Origin: Cucumis sativus
Lineage: Eukaryota > Streptophyta > Magnoliopsida > Cucurbitales > Cucurbitaceae
Assembly (NCBI RefSeq): GCF_000004075.3
Contig: NC_026660.2
Span: 10,478,001-10,542,000 of the forward strand
Direction of reading: 5' to 3'
Length of the DNA: 64,000 nt
The notes under the pieces were generated by a model that did no database searches, had not been told where the DNA came from, and was given only the letters and a program-made list of their open reading frames with translations. Shown here one piece after another: positions 60,916-64,000 of the stretch (the first letter of the stretch is position 1; every line of letters starts with the position of its first letter). A program made the position numbers and the translations under genes.

Positions 60916-63900
60916 AAGGTGGGAGGAAGAAGCTAAAACAGAAGTTTCGGTGAACAAATTAGGATTACGCTATAGAATACTCTGTCACAAAATCATCAAA
61001 TTTTTCATTCTATTTCTACCCTATCATTTGATATCTATATAAAATATATTTATAATTTCTCTCTCTATATATATATATATAATTTTTTGTAGTTAATAAA
61101 CTTAAAAGAAAAAAAGAATCATTTTAAATTGTTAGTTACTATTATGCTATGTTGCTTTATGCAGTCGTCGGACTTTTCTTCATCCTCATTTTCTGTTGGG
61201 TAAACGTAAAACAAACATAATATCTATTTTGATTCTTCCATCTCCTCCTTCAAAACGCTGTCGTTTTCTTTACCTTTATTTTTTCTATCACCTGATTCTT
61301 ATATTCCCTCTATTTGATTTCAATTTTGCTTTTATATCAACAAAAAATTACAATTTAAATTTTTTATTTTAGATGATAAAACTTTTACAAATATATAGTA
61401 AAATACTGCGAACAATCTGTCGAAGTCTATTTGGACTACCGTCATATTTTTGTTCATTTTATCTTCTATTTTAAAATAACTCAAATAAATATTTCTATTA
61501 AATTTAATTTTAATTTAACATTATTTTTAGAAAAACATAAATTCTAATTAAATAGATAAGAGATTAGTGTAAAATTTTAGGAATTGATGGAACAACATAA
61601 ATTATTTACAAAATATAACAAATATTTTAAATCAATTTTAGAAAGTTGGATAGATTTTATAATATTTTATAAATAATTTCAATATTCTATTATTTTAAAT
61701 ATTTTCTTCGTTTATTCTATGCAATAAGTTCAAAAGCTATATCTAATCAACATCAATATTGTTAATCAATGTATATACTTCTTAGGTTTTATTGTTTTCT
61801 AAAGTGTATAAATCTTACACCACCTACCAATTTATTTGTTTTGTATTCAAATTTTAACAATATGCTAAAGTTTTACCAACTAAATAATTTGCTTTTTTTA
61901 GAAATGAAAAATATTTTCCTACAACTTCATTTATTATTTTATTTTCGTTTTATTTTCTTTTCATTTTATTATATTTTTAAAATAGTAAAATATTAAAATT
62001 ATTTAAAAAATAAAGCAAAATTCATCCAACTTCATAAAATTTCTATTCATAACAATTTTTCTAATAAGATTGAAAACAATAAACAAATACAAGTTTTAGA
62101 ATACAACTAAAAATTACAGCAGATGAATTAAATGAGACTTAAATGTTTAATTTTAGTTAATTTTATCTTTTACACTTATTTTTTCAAATGCTTAATCTTG
62201 CCACAGAGAGGGATGTGCACTTTGAAATAAATGTTTGAATATTTTTATTTGAAACTTTACAATAAAGTGACAAAAAATAAATTGAAGATACTAATCATTG
62301 TTTTACATGAAATTTGAGAAATATCTCTATAGAGAGAAATTTATGATCTAAAAGCTTGCCTTTAATTTACCCACTTTTATTTGTAAGTAATTAAATACAA
62401 TCATATAAAAAAAAGTGTTTCACATTGTTTATTATTTTGAAAGTTGCAAATCAACCCCTTTTTTCTTACACAACTATGGAAGCAAGAATTAAATATCCAG
62501 TTATCGTAAAAGATTATAAATATCAATTTTGATCAATCGAGTTATTTGTACTTTACGTCTCAATCCAATCCAAATTTCAAAGTAGTTGTTGACTCGCTTC
62601 TTTTATTAATTTAAAAGTTTTGTCATATTACTTTCGTCGTCATCGATCAAAATTACAAATATCATTATTAATTTTATTTTTATTATTTATTCTTGATTTG
62701 ATTTTCTTTCATCGTGCTTGGTCATGCTCTATCTTTTCATTCTCTCCATTTATCATTAAACATCAAAACCTTGCAAAAGCGTCATCGTTGGTCATCAAAA
62801 CGTTACTTCAAATGTCATGTAAAACATGAGATAGAGAGAAAAAACCAAAAGATTAAACGAAAAAGATCCAAAAGATATAGGAGGTCGAGAGAAAGAGGAT
62901 AATGAAAAAGCCAATTCACAACACACAAAGTTCCATTTTGATAGTTCAGCTTGAATTATTTGACGTAAGAAAAGGGTATATACACACACTCATATATATT
63001 TAAAAGTATATAGTATAATAATATTAATCTAATTTAATTCACATCGACTGTGTTTGGCCTAATTTTATGTACGGACTGTGGCTTGAGAGTTAACCATCAG
63101 CGTCATCATGGGGATGGATCAAATTCCCATGGTCCCTACGGGCGTGGGAATGGGAATGTGAATCCCTCCTCTGCCTAAAAAGGAATTCCAAAAATTTCTC
63201 ACAAGGTACACCTTTTTCTTCTACCTTCTTATCTTTTTTTAAGTTCAAACAACATTTTAAAAAAAAAATACCCTCAACTTATTAAATCTAGATTTCTTTT
63301 GTTCTATTATATAATATTAAATAAACATATATTTATTAATTAAAAAACATAATCACCTTTTCTTTTTCTATAAAATATATATCAAAATTTTAGATTCTAT
63401 CACCAATCAATATTAATAAAATCCATCTTTTATAAATATTTCTAACAGTAATTTTGTCCTATTCTTTAAGTATAAATTTGAAATTATCTTTGTTATTGTT
63501 TATAATATTGTGTTTGACTGAGTATAGACGTAGTTTCCAAAGTTAGTCTCTTCTTCTCATTCATGTGTTATGCTATTCTCCTTATTTTAAGAAAGAAACT
63601 GAATAATTGACAATTGGAACGTTGTTTTATCATTAAAAGAAGATTGAATTTGACTATTTCTTTTTAAAAATTGTTTAAGTTTGCAAGGTCATTTTCTTCC
63701 TTTCCACGGTTGAAACTCTTTGCATTTAGAAGTATAGACAATCAGATTTGATATCTAGAAACAATGGTTTAAAATATAGTGTATATATTTGGTATACAAT
63801 TAATTTTCCAAATAATGGAGGCAGTACTGGGGAAGAGCATGAAGACCAATTCTCCCAAGAAAAAGAAAAAACTAATTCAACGTTGGAACAGTATATTCAA

Positions 63901-64000
63901 AACCTCTTTTATTAAAAACAAGTACAAAAATATAAAAAAATAATCGTTATGAAATAGTAAAGTTGATATGATCGAAGTTACGAAATGAGATAAATGTTCT
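60916..64000. other. AT-rich spacer to the right edge
   Basis: No credible gene in 3 kb. It includes a TA run near 61066-61081. A GC-richer patch at 63040-63190 contains a short ATG frame (MGMDQIPMVPTGVGMGM) that I judge too short to call. Confidence 0.55.

Noticed and set aside
63100-63170. Short ATG frame in a GC-richer patch near the right edge
   Set aside because: Only 17 codons, methionine- and glycine-rich, no support for a gene.
1-64000. CRISPR arrays, bacterial operons, rRNA or functional tRNA genes
   Set aside because: None seen. The tRNA-like words found are degenerate and fit SINE heads better; direct repeats present are simple tandem duplications without spacers.

Overview
This is nuclear DNA from a flowering plant. 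The evidence is AT-rich spacers, GT-AG introns of about 75 to 1,070 bp, plant-only gene families, microsatellites and small non-autonomous repeats. The dispersed AT-rich repeat carrying a 'tctatca...gatagac' signature and the plant-transposon-domain gene suggest a cucurbit such as Cucumis, but that assignment is an impression, not a measurement.

Layout. Positions 1-300 look like a promoter for a gene beyond the left edge. Positions 300-15,650 are mostly spacer with degenerate repeats, tRNA-derived SINE-like pieces and two GC-richer islands, one holding an open frame that lacks an ATG. The first clear gene (15.8-21.4 kb, +) encodes an 841-residue protein with a C-terminal RING. A single-exon ATL-type RING-H2 gene lies on the minus strand (22.85-23.43 kb). 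A 13-exon serine carboxypeptidase-like gene of the SCPL51/RISC type follows (25.0-29.3 kb, +), then an intronless gene with the plant-transposon-like domain (31.5-32.6 kb, +).

Positions 33.9-49.3 kb are a tandem cluster of family S28 Pro-X carboxypeptidase genes: a broken 3'-end relic, then three complete nine-exon copies in the same orientation. Introns differ mainly by repeat insertions, and promoter/start-codon integrity differs between copies. After a 3.5 kb spacer comes a seven-exon gene for the mitochondrial ATP synthase assembly factor Atp10 (53.05-55.47 kb, +), preceded by five site II (TGGGCY) elements in 100 bp. A ten-exon GPI-anchored-type aspartic protease of the A36 class lies on the minus strand (57.3-60.7 kb). 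The remainder to 64 kb is repeat-rich spacer.

The genes do not form one pathway. Five encode complete proteases of three families (one SCPL, three S28, one A1), and all five have secretory signals, so the window is rich in secreted or vacuolar proteases. Exon boundaries were set by hand from splice signals and reading-frame continuity; every model gives an open reading frame of whole codons. I found no wholly new system. The best leads are the S28 cluster with its relic and regulatory decay, the site II cluster at ATP10, the upstream ORF of the RING gene and the ATG-less open frame near 2.3 kb.
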